A stretch of DNA of 60,704 nt from an uncultured Pelagibacteraceae bacterium (GTDB taxonomy: Bacteria > Pseudomonadota > Alphaproteobacteria > Pelagibacterales > Pelagibacteraceae): NCBI GenBank assembly GCA_902594915.1, contig CACJOA010000006.1, positions 1 to 60,704 of the forward strand, given 5' to 3'. The translations under genes and the position numbers were made by a program. Of the stretch, positions 53,708 to 60,704 are shown one piece after another (the first letter of the stretch is position 1; every line of letters starts with the position of its first letter). Below the pieces are notes generated by a model, which was not told the origin of the DNA, did not search any database, and saw nothing but the letters and a program-made list of their open reading frames with translations.

Positions 53708-54999
53708 TATTTAAATACTCTTCTAAAAATTAAATTTACATTTTTAAAATGCTTAGAATAACTAAAAATAGTTCTTAATTTTTTTGGTGAAATCTTGCTC
53801 ATTATGTATTTGTCAGACTGAATGACATTAAACAAATCTAAATTTTCAGCAAAACATTTTTTTGCATAAGTTTGAACCATTTTATAAGATTTTTCTCTAC
53901 TAAGGCCAGTTTTAGTTAATTCAAGCATCAACTCTTGAGAGAAAATTAATCCTTTAGTAATGTTTAAATTTTCTAACATCTTCTTTGGATAGACAATCAT
54001 ATTGTCTAAAATATTTGCTAATCTAACCAAAGCAAAATCTGTTGTGATATTAGCATCAGGCCCAATATTTCTCTCAACACTTGAGTGTGAAATATCTCTT
54101 TCATGCCATAGAGCTATATTTTCTAGGGCAGGGATCACAGCACTTCTCACCATTCTTGCTAAACCAGTTAAGTTTTCACTCAAAATTGGATTTTTTTTGT
54201 GTGGCATTGCTGAAGAACCTTTTTGGTTTTTAGAAAAGTATTCTTGCAATTCACACACTTCAGTTCTTTGTAAATGTCTAATTTCAATAGCAACTCTTTC
54301 AATTGATCCAGCAATTATTCCTAAAACTGAAAAATAAAAAGCGTGACGGTCTCTTGGAATTATTTGAGTTGATATAGGTTCTACTTTTAGATTAAGTTTT
54401 TTTGCAACATGTTTTTCAACACTTGGATTGATATTTGCAAAAGTTCCAACAGCACCTGATATTGCACAAGTTGAGACTTCATCTATAGCATCCACTAATC
54501 TTTTTCTATTTCTTTTAAATTCCTCATAAAAAGAAGCTAACTTTAAACCAAAAGTAATTGGTTCTGCATGAATACCATGACTTCTACCCATACAAGGAGT
54601 AAATTTATATTTTCTTGCTTGTTTTTTTAGTACTTTTAAAATCTGGTCTAAATCTTTCAGAATTATTTTGCCTGATTGAATTAATTGAATATTGAAACTT
54701 GTATCTAGCACGTCAGATGAAGTCATACCCTGATGAAGATATCTTGCTTTAATTCCAGCCTTTTCTGTTACAGAAGTTAAAAAAGCTATTACATCATGTT
54801 TAACTTGAGCTTCGATTTGATGAATTCTTTTTACATTTATTTTAGCTTTTTTTCTTACAACTGAGGAAACTCCTTTTGGAATCTGGCCAAGTTTTTCCAT
54901 GGCTTGAGCTGCAGCAATTTCTACATCTAACCAAATTTTATATTTATTTTCCTCTGACCAAATATCAGTAAGTTCTTTTCGAGAATATCTTTTAATCAT
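53707..54999 (-). CDS. purB: Adenylosuccinate lyase PurB
   Basis: 430 residues of the fumarase/aspartase fold. Signature parts: [15 protein letters not shown] near 68, [13 protein letters not shown] near 88-100, [17 protein letters not shown] near 138-154 (catalytic His), and the flexible loop [14 protein letters not shown] near 260-273. It splits SAICAR and adenylosuccinate, acting twice in purine synthesis. It is followed by purC with a one-base overlap. Confidence 0.96.
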   Translation of the reverse strand: MIKRYSRKELTDIWSEENKYKIWLDVEIAAAQAMEKLGQIPKGVSSVVRKKAKINVKRIHQIEAQVKHDVIAFLTSVTEKAGIKARYLHQGMTSSDVLDTSFNIQLIQSGKIILKDLDQILKVLKKQARKYKFTPCMGRSHGIHAEPITFGLKLASFYEEFKRNRKRLVDAIDEVSTCAISGAVGTFANINPSVEKHVAKKLNLKVEPISTQIIPRDRHAFYFSVLGIIAGSIERVAIEIRHLQRTEVCELQEYFSKNQKGSSAMPHKKNPILSENLTGLARMVRSAVIPALENIALWHERDISHSSVERNIGPDANITTDFALVRLANILDNMIVYPKKMLENLNITKGLIFSQELMLELTKTGLSREKSYKMVQTYAKKCFAENLDLFNVIQSDKYIMSKISPKKLRTIFSYSKHFKNVNLIFRRVFK

Positions 55000-55002
55000 T
55001 AA

Positions 55003-55776
55003 TTATACGTATGGGGGCTTTGAATAACCTTTAACAGATTCTGTAAAGATTTCATAACCATTTTCAGTAATTCCTATTGTATGTTCAAATTGTGCAGATA
55101 AAGATTTATCTTTTGTTACTGCAGTCCACCCATCATTGAGAACTTTGGTTTCGTATTTGCCCGCATTAATCATTGGCTCGATAGTAAAAGTCATGCCTGG
55201 TTCCAGTTTTAAACCAGTATTTTTACTTCCATAATGAAGTACATTTGGTGGTTCATGAAAAACGTTACTTATACCATGACCACAAAAATCTCTAACAACT
55301 GAAAATCCTTTTCCTTCAACATGAGATTGTATTTCGTAGCCTATGTCACCTAATTTAATACCAGGTTTAAGTATCTTAATACCCTTCATCATACCTTCGT
55401 AAGTAGCGTCAATTAAGTTATCAAGTTTCACAGATGTTTTACCTATACAAAACATTCTACTGGTGTCACCATAATAATCATTAACTATTGTTGTAACATC
55501 AACATTGAGAGCGTCACCCTCTTGTAAAATTCTATCCTCTGAGGGTATTCCGTGGCAAACAACATGGTTGAGAGAGGTACATAGAGATTTTGAAAATCCT
55601 CTATAAAATAAAGGAGCTGAATATCCACCATTATCCCTTATAAATTCATATCCAAGTTTATCAATTTGATTAGTTGAAATTCCTTCTTTAATATTTTCAG
55701 TGAGCATATCTAAAGTTTTTGCAGCTAAATTTCCTGCAATTCTCATTTTCTCAAATTTTTCTAAATATTCATTCAT
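55003..55776 (-). CDS. map: Methionine aminopeptidase, type I
   Basis: 257 residues. The two-metal site is read from NVDVTTIVNDYYGDTSRMF near 92-110 (two Asp), FCGHGISNVFHEPPN near 167-181 (His), MTFTIEPMINAG near 197-208 (Glu) and QFEHTIGITENG near 231-242 (Glu). It removes initiator methionine cotranslationally. It overlaps sfsA by 8 nt and is 3 nt ahead of purB. Confidence 0.96.
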   Translation of the reverse strand: MNEYLEKFEKMRIAGNLAAKTLDMLTENIKEGISTNQIDKLGYEFIRDNGGYSAPLFYRGFSKSLCTSLNHVVCHGIPSEDRILQEGDALNVDVTTIVNDYYGDTSRMFCIGKTSVKLDNLIDATYEGMMKGIKILKPGIKLGDIGYEIQSHVEGKGFSVVRDFCGHGISNVFHEPPNVLHYGSKNTGLKLEPGMTFTIEPMINAGKYETKVLNDGWTAVTKDKSLSAQFEHTIGITENGYEIFTESVKGYSKPPYV

Positions 55777-56467
55777 CTTTAATTTTTAATTTTTTATCTA
55801 CAAAAATCTTATTTGAACTTATTTTGCATCTGTATGCTAAAAATTTAACTCCTGCTTTTTTTGCAGCCAAATAATTTTTATAATACTCATTATCTATGTC
55901 ACTAGCTATCTTAAAGTAATCCATATTTTCAATTTGAACCAAATATATTAGATAAGATTTATAACCTTTTTTTATGGCATCAATAAGAGTGAGTAAATGT
56001 TTAGTGCCTCGTGATGTAATTGCATCAGGAAATTCAGCCGTTCTTTTATCTCTAAAAAGAGTGACATTTTTAACTTCAACAAAAATTTTTTGATTTTTTT
56101 TTCTAATAAAAAAATCAAATCTAGTCTCTTTATTGTAAAATACTTCTGATTTGACTAAATCATTATTCTTCAATTCTTTTATTAGATTATTGTCTAAAGC
56201 ATGATTTACTATCTTATTAGCCATGTGAGTATTGATCCCGACAAGATTTTTTCGAGCTTTTATAATTTCTAATCCGTATTTTAATTTTCTTTTAGGGTCG
56301 TCATGCTTTTGGATAAAAACTTCATTACCCTCTTCTAGCAATCCTTTCATGGACCCTGTATTGGGACAATGAGCTGTTACAGTTTCTTTATTTAATTTAA
56401 CATCAACAAAAAAACGCTTATATCTTTTGATTAGTTTGCCTTTTATTAAAGACTTGGTAAATTCCAT
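55769..56467 (-). CDS. sfsA: SfsA family DNA-binding/nuclease-like protein
   Basis: 232 residues. Hallmarks: FVDVKLNKETVTAHCPNTGSMKGLLEEGNEV near 19-49 and the PD-D/ExK-like core RFDFFIRKKNQKIFVEVKNVTLF near 114-136, followed by AEFPDAITSRGTKHLLTLIDA. SfsA was first described as a sugar fermentation stimulation protein; its core is nuclease-like and its role is unsettled. ATG at 56467 (MEFTKSL) is preferred to 56482, because the longer form leaves only 7 nt to the divergent gene. Confidence 0.9.
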   Translation of the reverse strand: MEFTKSLIKGKLIKRYKRFFVDVKLNKETVTAHCPNTGSMKGLLEEGNEVFIQKHDDPKRKLKYGLEIIKARKNLVGINTHMANKIVNHALDNNLIKELKNNDLVKSEVFYNKETRFDFFIRKKNQKIFVEVKNVTLFRDKRTAEFPDAITSRGTKHLLTLIDAIKKGYKSYLIYLVQIENMDYFKIASDIDNEYYKNYLAAKKAGVKFLAYRCKISSNKIFVDKKLKIKDE

Positions 56468-56489
56468 ATTCAAATTATACATATAAAAA

Positions 56490-57239
56490 ATGAAAAAAAA
56501 TACAAAAGTAAATGCAGCTATTTTAATTATTGGAAATGAGATTCTATCAGGAAGAACTCAAGATACTAACACAAGTACTCTAGCAACTTGGTTAAATTCT
56601 AATGGTGTTAAAGTTGAGGAGGTAAGAGTAATACCAGATGATGAAAAGACCATAATAGATACATTAAATGTTTTGAGAAAATCAAGAAATTATGTTTTTA
56701 CTACAGGTGGAATAGGACCAACTCATGACGATATTACGGCTGTATCAGTTTCTAAAGCTTTTGGATTAAAATATGAAATCCATAAAGAGGCATTTAAAAT
56801 TTTAGAATCTTATTATAAATCAGGAGAATTTAATGAGGGTAGACAAAAAATGGCTTGGATGCCTCAAAATGCTAATTTAATTTTGAATCCTACAAGTGGA
56901 GCACCGGGATTTAATATTAAAAATGTTTTTTGTTTACCTGGCGTACCTTCTATAATGAAGTCGATGTTAGGAGGTTTAAAACATAAAATAGTTGGTGGTA
57001 ACCCTATTTTGAGTCACACTATAAGTTTAAGAACTGTAGAAAGTGAAATTGCTGCTTCTTTAACAGAGGTTCAGGATAAAAATAAAGATGTTGAAATTGG
57101 AAGTTACCCTTTTTTTCATGCCGGTAAACTAGGTGTATCAATCGTTTTACGATCTGAAGCTCAATCTAAAATAGATAGCTGTAACAGTGAAATTTTAAAA
57201 TTTGTTAATGAAAAAAAAATAGAAATAGTAGACAGGTAA
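56490..57239 (+). CDS. CinA N-terminal/MoaB-like competence-damage domain protein
   Basis: 249 residues forming only the molybdopterin-binding-like half of CinA: AAILIIGNEILSGRTQDTNTSTLATWLNSNGVKVEEVRVIPDDE near 9-52, FTTGGIGPTHDDITAVSVSKAFG near 70-92, and MPQNANLILNPTSGAPGFNIKNVFCLPGVPSIMKSML near 123-159. The C-terminal PncC-type NMN deamidase domain is absent, so it may act as a pyrophosphatase on ADP-ribose-like substrates or have another role. It is divergent from sfsA with starts only 22 nt apart. Confidence 0.85.
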   Translation: MKKNTKVNAAILIIGNEILSGRTQDTNTSTLATWLNSNGVKVEEVRVIPDDEKTIIDTLNVLRKSRNYVFTTGGIGPTHDDITAVSVSKAFGLKYEIHKEAFKILESYYKSGEFNEGRQKMAWMPQNANLILNPTSGAPGFNIKNVFCLPGVPSIMKSMLGGLKHKIVGGNPILSHTISLRTVESEIAASLTEVQDKNKDVEIGSYPFFHAGKLGVSIVLRSEAQSKIDSCNSEILKFVNEKKIEIVDR

Positions 57240-57241
57240 AT

Positions 57242-57946
57242 GTGAATAAATTTCTAATGAATTTAAAAAATTCTATTAATAAGGTTTTTTTTAAATTTGG
57301 TTATAGGGTATCTAAAATAAATAATACTGGGGAGCTTGTTAAAATTCACAAATACAAAAATTATGATGAATACAAAAAAACTCAAATTTATTTTAATAAG
57401 CAAAAATTAGATAAAGTTTGGGCAGATAAAGATACTTTAAAGTTGGTTAGTGATTTTTTGAGAGAAAATATTAAATCAATAGATATCAAAGGTATTTGTC
57501 ATGGATCAAGAAATGGATTTGAACAAAAATATTTCCAAGAGGAGATACCTAATTCTAAAGTGATAGGTACAGATATCTCAGAAACAGCTAAGGATTTTAA
57601 AAATTCATTTGTACATGATTTTCATGAAGAAAAGGAGGAATGGATGAATAATTTTGATTTTGTTTACTCTAACTCTTTAGATCAAAGTTATGATCCAAAA
57701 AAAGCTATAACTACTTGGTTAAGACAAATAAAAAAAGATAGGTACATTATTATAGAACATTCTGATCAACATACAGTAAGAGCATCAAATAAAATGGATC
57801 CCTTTGGTGTTGAAGCAAATTTCTTTCCATATTTGCTAACCGAATGGTTTGGGCATCAATTATCAATAAAAATTATTAAAAGCATAAAGATCAACAAGAA
57901 TAATGCTCCAGTATTTTTCTTTATATTAAAAAAAATTATTAATTAG
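57242..57946 (+). CDS. Methyltransferase-like protein
   Basis: 234 residues. A Rossmann-type core is suggested by IDIKGICHGSRNGFEQKYF near 79-97 (motif I in a changed form, HGSRNG instead of GxGxG), SKVIGTDIS near 106-114 and NFDFVYSNSLDQSYDP near 140-155. The start appears to be GTG at 57242, 2 nt after the previous stop; ATG at 57257 is an alternative. It may be a SAM-dependent methyltransferase of surface sugars. Function unproven. Confidence 0.65.
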   Translation: MNKFLMNLKNSINKVFFKFGYRVSKINNTGELVKIHKYKNYDEYKKTQIYFNKQKLDKVWADKDTLKLVSDFLRENIKSIDIKGICHGSRNGFEQKYFQEEIPNSKVIGTDISETAKDFKNSFVHDFHEEKEEWMNNFDFVYSNSLDQSYDPKKAITTWLRQIKKDRYIIIEHSDQHTVRASNKMDPFGVEANFFPYLLTEWFGHQLSIKIIKSIKINKNNAPVFFFILKKIIN

Positions 57947-58348
57947 ATGTTATATTTCGCCTACGGAAGTAATCTTAATCATTTTCAAATGAAAAAAAGA
58001 TGTAAAGATAGTATTTATTTAAAAAAAATTGATTTACAAAATTTTCGTTTAACATTTAGGAGCAAATATAGGGCTGCCGATATTGAGCCAAAAAAAAATT
58101 GTATAGTGCCAGGTGGTTTATTTGAAATATCAAAAAGCGATGAAAAAAAACTTGATGTATACGAGGATTTTCCAGTGCTTTATAAAAAACATTATTTTAT
58201 TTATGATGGAAGAAAAGTTATGACATATACTATGGTCAAAAAATCTTCATTTAGATTTCCATCAGCTAGATATCTAAATATTGTTAAAAAGGGCTATAAA
58301 GACTGCAAATTAGATAATAAATATTTAGAAAAAGCTCTAAAAATTTAA
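57947..58348 (+). CDS. Gamma-glutamylcyclotransferase-like (AIG2/GGCT fold) protein
   Basis: 133 residues. The N-terminal FAYGSNLNHFQMKKRC is the YGSN anion loop of GGCT proteins, and VPGGLFEISKSDEKKLDVYEDFPVLYKK has the catalytic Glu-type acidic residue in the expected place (YEDFP). These enzymes form 5-oxoproline from gamma-glutamyl peptides, but many family members act on other amines. It abuts the methyltransferase-like gene directly (stop TAG then ATG). Confidence 0.83.
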   Translation: MLYFAYGSNLNHFQMKKRCKDSIYLKKIDLQNFRLTFRSKYRAADIEPKKNCIVPGGLFEISKSDEKKLDVYEDFPVLYKKHYFIYDGRKVMTYTMVKKSSFRFPSARYLNIVKKGYKDCKLDNKYLEKALKI

Positions 58349-58357
58349 GAATTTTTT

Positions 58358-59239
58358 TTATTCCTCTAGTATTTTTACACTTAGTTTAGAGCTATTTCCA
58401 ATTATGGAGTTTATCAATCCTAGAAAACGATATTTATTTTTATTAAATTCTGACTTCGAAATGAAATAATATCTAAAAGTGTTGAAACCAAATCTAAGTA
58501 ATTTTCCAAAATGCGTTATTAAAGCATACATGTAACCATAATTTTTTTTAAAATAATAAAATCGTCCCCAAAAATAGTTCCAATGTCTAAAATTATGGTA
58601 CTTTACATCTAAATTCATATCTAAACTTTGTGCACTTTTATGTTCAATTTTAATATTATTAAGTACAAAAATATTTTCTCCTTTTTTTTTAACTTGCCTA
58701 CAAAGATCCATTTCTTCAAAAAAGAAAAAATAATTATCATCAAATACTTCATTATTAGTGAATTTTTTGAGGTTTACTATTAGCGAACAACCTTTAACTA
58801 AATCTATTTGAGCTATTTTTTTTTCGTTATCAAAACTATTATTATTGCTATTAAAAAATTTATCTAATTTATTATTCATATTAAAATCAATTAAATCATC
58901 AGATATTGGACTTGCTAATGTAAAATTATCTTTTAATTCTTTTAAATCTTGTTCAATTTTATTAATATGATTTTCAGTAATTATAATATCAGTATTTAGT
59001 AAAAGAGCATATTCAGTTTTAATTAATTTAAAACCAATGTTAGAAGCTTTAGCGTAACCATGATTTAAATTATTCAATACAACTTTACAATTATTAAATT
59101 CATTCTCAATTACTTCTTTAATTTCATAATTATCTGAATTTTCAATTATAAGAATTTCTCTATTATTTCCAATTGTACTGATGCAGTTTTTTAATTTATT
59201 TAACGATCTGTAAGAAATGATTAATACTGAGAGGTCCAT
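58358..59239 (-). CDS. GT2-family glycosyltransferase
   Basis: 293 residues. N-terminal LSVLIISYRSLNKLKNCISTI is the usual GT-A start, ILIIENSDN near 29-37 and YALLLNTDIIITENH near 76-90 give the nucleotide-sugar and DxD-type site, and YFFFFEEMDLCRQVKKKGE near 168-186 is the acceptor-side motif seen in rhamnosyltransferase-like WbbL enzymes. It probably adds a sugar to a surface polysaccharide. Its neighbours do not reveal the substrate. Confidence 0.88.
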   Translation of the reverse strand: MDLSVLIISYRSLNKLKNCISTIGNNREILIIENSDNYEIKEVIENEFNNCKVVLNNLNHGYAKASNIGFKLIKTEYALLLNTDIIITENHINKIEQDLKELKDNFTLASPISDDLIDFNMNNKLDKFFNSNNNSFDNEKKIAQIDLVKGCSLIVNLKKFTNNEVFDDNYFFFFEEMDLCRQVKKKGENIFVLNNIKIEHKSAQSLDMNLDVKYHNFRHWNYFWGRFYYFKKNYGYMYALITHFGKLLRFGFNTFRYYFISKSEFNKNKYRFLGLINSIIGNSSKLSVKILEE

Positions 59240-59411
59240 TTTCTAGTATTATATTACTAAAATGAATATAGTTATAAAAAAAAAATTACTAATTATTCTT
59301 GTTGAATTACAAATAATGGCTTAAATACTCATAAATCTTCTAAAGGCTGAGACGATAATTTAAAAACCCAAAGGTTTTAAAACAATGAAAATTATATACT
59401 AATGTGTGTTT
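59240..59411. other. Intergenic region, divergent promoters
   Basis: This 172-nt AT-rich gap lies between the divergent glycosyltransferase and the LamG protein gene, and is one of the longest without an ORF in the window. It contains a short hairpin AAAACC-CAAA-GGTTTT near 59366-59381 but no clear promoter pair or RNA gene. Confidence 0.4.
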
Positions 59412-60704
59412 ATGTTGGTAAAATCTTTAAAAAAAATTTTTTTAATACTTTTTTTTCAATTTTCGTTTTTTTATAATTTTGCTTTAGGAGAGATTCCCCA
59501 ATCTAGTAGTCTTATTGCTTACTATCCATTTTCTGGAGATGTAACTGATAGTAGCGGAAACGGATATGATGGCACCATATCTGGAAACCCACAGCTTACG
59601 ACAGATAGATTTGGAAATCTTAATACTGCTTATGATTTTGATGGAAATGGAGATTGGATTTATTTTGGTACCGACACACTTCCTACTAACAATGGAAATG
59701 GTATTCGCGATGAGTTTACTATTAGTGTTTGGGCAAAATCATCTTCTAATTCAACAATGGATTTATTTGCTTATGGTGGGATGGTCCATTGTGGCTCTGG
59801 TGGTTACGGTGCAATTGTGAGATTAGCTAGTAATATTCAATTTAATAGTTGTAATAATGGTTATAATTTATCTACAGGTGGAACAAATAATGACGGTAAT
59901 TGGCATCAATATGTGGTCACTTGGGATGGCACAAGTCAAAGAAAAATATATATTGATGGCGTTCTCAAAGGCACTAAAAATAGAAATAATGTTTTTAGAA
60001 TACAAGATACTGGTTTAGTTCTTGGTAGAAGCTTTATGGATTGGGATCTGGGTACCACTTTAAATGGATCAGCTGATGAATTGCGATTATGGAAAAAAAG
60101 ATTAACTGATTCAGAGGTACAAACTTTATATAATATAGAGAGTAATGCACCACCAACACTAAGTTCATCAGTACCAGCGGATAATGCAACAGGTATAGCA
60201 CTAGACTCAACTATTGTTCTCAATTTTAGTGAAAATGTAGATGTTGAAAGTGGAAATATTACGATATTAAAATCATCAGATAACTCAACAGTTGAAACCA
60301 TTGATGTAACTGGTGGCCAAGTAACAGGTTCAGGAACATCTCAAATAACGATCACACCATCATCAGACTTTAGTAGCTTAACAGAGTATTACGTTTTAAT
60401 AGATGCATCCGCTTTTGATGATAGCGGCAGTGCATCATACGCTGGGATAACTTCTACAACTGCTTTAAGTTTTACAAGTACAAACCCAGTACCTACTTTA
60501 TCTTCATCAGTACCAGCAGATAATGCAACTGGCGTAGCACTTGACTCAACTATTGTTCTTAATTTTAGTGAAAATGTTGATGTTGAAAGTGGTAATGTCA
60601 CTATTAAAAAAACATCAGATAACTCAACAGTTGAAACGATTGATGTAACTGGTGGCCAAGTAACAGGTTCAGGAACATCTCAAATAACAATTACCCCATC
60701 ATCA
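59412..60704 (+). CDS. Secreted LamG plus bacterial Ig-like repeat protein (5' part, runs off the window)
   Basis: The frame opens at ATG 59412 and is still open at the right edge: 431 residues visible. A signal peptide ends near NFALG-E (about residue 26). Residues 30-245 form a LamG/concanavalin-like domain: LIAYYPFSGDVTDSSGNGYDG, AYDFDGNGDWIYFG, NDGNWHQYVVTWDGT, GSADELRLWKKRLTDSEVQTLYN. From residue 248 come 113-residue Ig-like repeats of SbsA/Big_5 style (PTLSSSVPADNATG, LDSTIVLNFSENVDVESGN). This is probably a large surface or secreted protein for binding carbohydrates or particles. Total size unknown. Confidence 0.88.
   Translation, partial: MLVKSLKKIFLILFFQFSFFYNFALGEIPQSSSLIAYYPFSGDVTDSSGNGYDGTISGNPQLTTDRFGNLNTAYDFDGNGDWIYFGTDTLPTNNGNGIRDEFTISVWAKSSSNSTMDLFAYGGMVHCGSGGYGAIVRLASNIQFNSCNNGYNLSTGGTNNDGNWHQYVVTWDGTSQRKIYIDGVLKGTKNRNNVFRIQDTGLVLGRSFMDWDLGTTLNGSADELRLWKKRLTDSEVQTLYNIESNAPPTLSSSVPADNATGIALDSTIVLNFSENVDVESGNITILKSSDNSTVETIDVTGGQVTGSGTSQITITPSSDFSSLTEYYVLIDASAFDDSGSASYAGITSTTALSFTSTNPVPTLSSSVPADNATGVALDSTIVLNFSENVDVESGNVTIKKTSDNSTVETIDVTGGQVTGSGTSQITITPSS
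60153..60704 (+). repeat. 339-bp tandem coding repeat (113-aa Ig-like units)
   Basis: Unit 1 spans 60153-60491 and unit 2 starts at 60492 and is cut by the window end. Over the shared part many stretches are identical; in the segment from TCAGATAACTCAACAGTTG to the end of the window the only differences are four third-position synonymous changes. More units are expected beyond the right edge. Confidence 0.9.

Noticed and set aside
59363-59385. Short hairpin AAAACC-CAAA-GGTTTT upstream of the LamG gene as a terminator
   Set aside because: Only six base pairs with no T-tract in a very AT-rich context, and the upstream gene is on the opposite strand.
59566-59820. 84-aa plus-strand ORF inside the LamG region
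   Set aside because: It lies in a different frame from the LamG domain and its translation has no family features; it is a shadow.
59936-60601. Long minus-strand ORFs opposite the LamG/repeat gene
   Set aside because: They mirror the repeated coding DNA of the plus-strand gene, have no ribosome-binding sites, and the plus strand shows a continuous domain architecture with a signal peptide.
60153-60704. Repeat considered as CRISPR or mobile element
   Set aside because: The period is 339 bp, in frame, coding for Ig-like domains; there are no short spaced repeats or terminal inverted repeats.
1-60704. Search for tRNA, rRNA and common SAR11 riboswitches (glycine, SAM-II/SAM-V types, glnA-like)
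   Set aside because: No gap contained a convincing tRNA arm set or known riboswitch core by eye, including the metC, amtB, xsc and glmS upstream regions. A covariance-model scan would be needed to exclude divergent ones.

Overview
This AT-rich window (roughly 30% G+C by eye) looks like a chromosome segment of a Pelagibacterales (SAR11, Alphaproteobacteria) bacterium. Four things point there: very tight gene packing with many TAATG and ATGA start/stop overlaps; no intergenic gap above about 210 bases even if the tiny ORFs are ignored; lysine-, asparagine- and isoleucine-rich proteins; and the gene content, including an aprMBA operon, a single amtB, a class Ia ribonucleotide reductase without an ATP cone, and the methylcitrate genes. 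This identification is inference from style and content; no rRNA or tRNA gene is present to settle it. No tRNA, CRISPR array, insertion sequence or prophage was seen.

Layout. 1-3830: end of an unidentified gene, a small exported SHOCT-like protein, rseP, HU and amtB with a clear terminator. 3833-9174: mixed housekeeping (glycosyltransferase-like protein, rhodanese, HCCA-isomerase-like protein, ABA4-like membrane protein, recX, a 43-aa membrane protein, cysQ, DUF3553, mnmA). 9177-15340: a cell-surface block with a membrane sulfatase/phosphatase-superfamily protein, two paralogous 72-74-aa Y(L/F)DPGTG proteins, a large methyltransferase, an acyltransferase-3/SGNH protein and a six-helix membrane protein. 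15416-20674: metC-like lyase, an MFS transporter, a pabB-pabA-pabC run for p-aminobenzoate, and a HIT protein.

20779-30061 is the most distinctive block. It holds aprM-aprB-aprA (APS reductase, presumably in the sulfite-oxidising direction), an unknown 116-aa protein, a 44-residue membrane ORF, a TauE/SafE exporter, a YeiH-type exporter, suyB-suyA (sulfolactate sulfo-lyase) and divergent xsc (sulfoacetaldehyde acetyltransferase). Together these suggest C2/C3 sulfonate desulfonation to pyruvate and acetyl phosphate, with the released sulfite either oxidised by AprBA or exported. ATP sulfurylase, sulfonate importers and the upstream dehydrogenases are not in the window.

30064-40133: phosphoglucomutase/phosphomannomutase, nrdAB behind a striking palindrome, a nitroreductase, a methyltransferase, prpD-prpB-prpC (2-methylcitrate cycle) and a gph-like phosphatase. 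40205-49239: a stand-alone GlmU C-terminal domain followed by glmS, class II DAHP synthase, nadE, cysS, cimA, a TrmJ-like methylase and rpsD. 49242-56467 (minus): grxD, bolA, purL, purQ, purS, purC, purB, map and sfsA in one compact run. 56490-60704: a CinA N-terminal-like protein, a methyltransferase-like protein, a gamma-glutamylcyclotransferase-like protein, a GT2 glycosyltransferase, and the first 431 residues of a secreted LamG plus Ig-like repeat protein that runs off the window.
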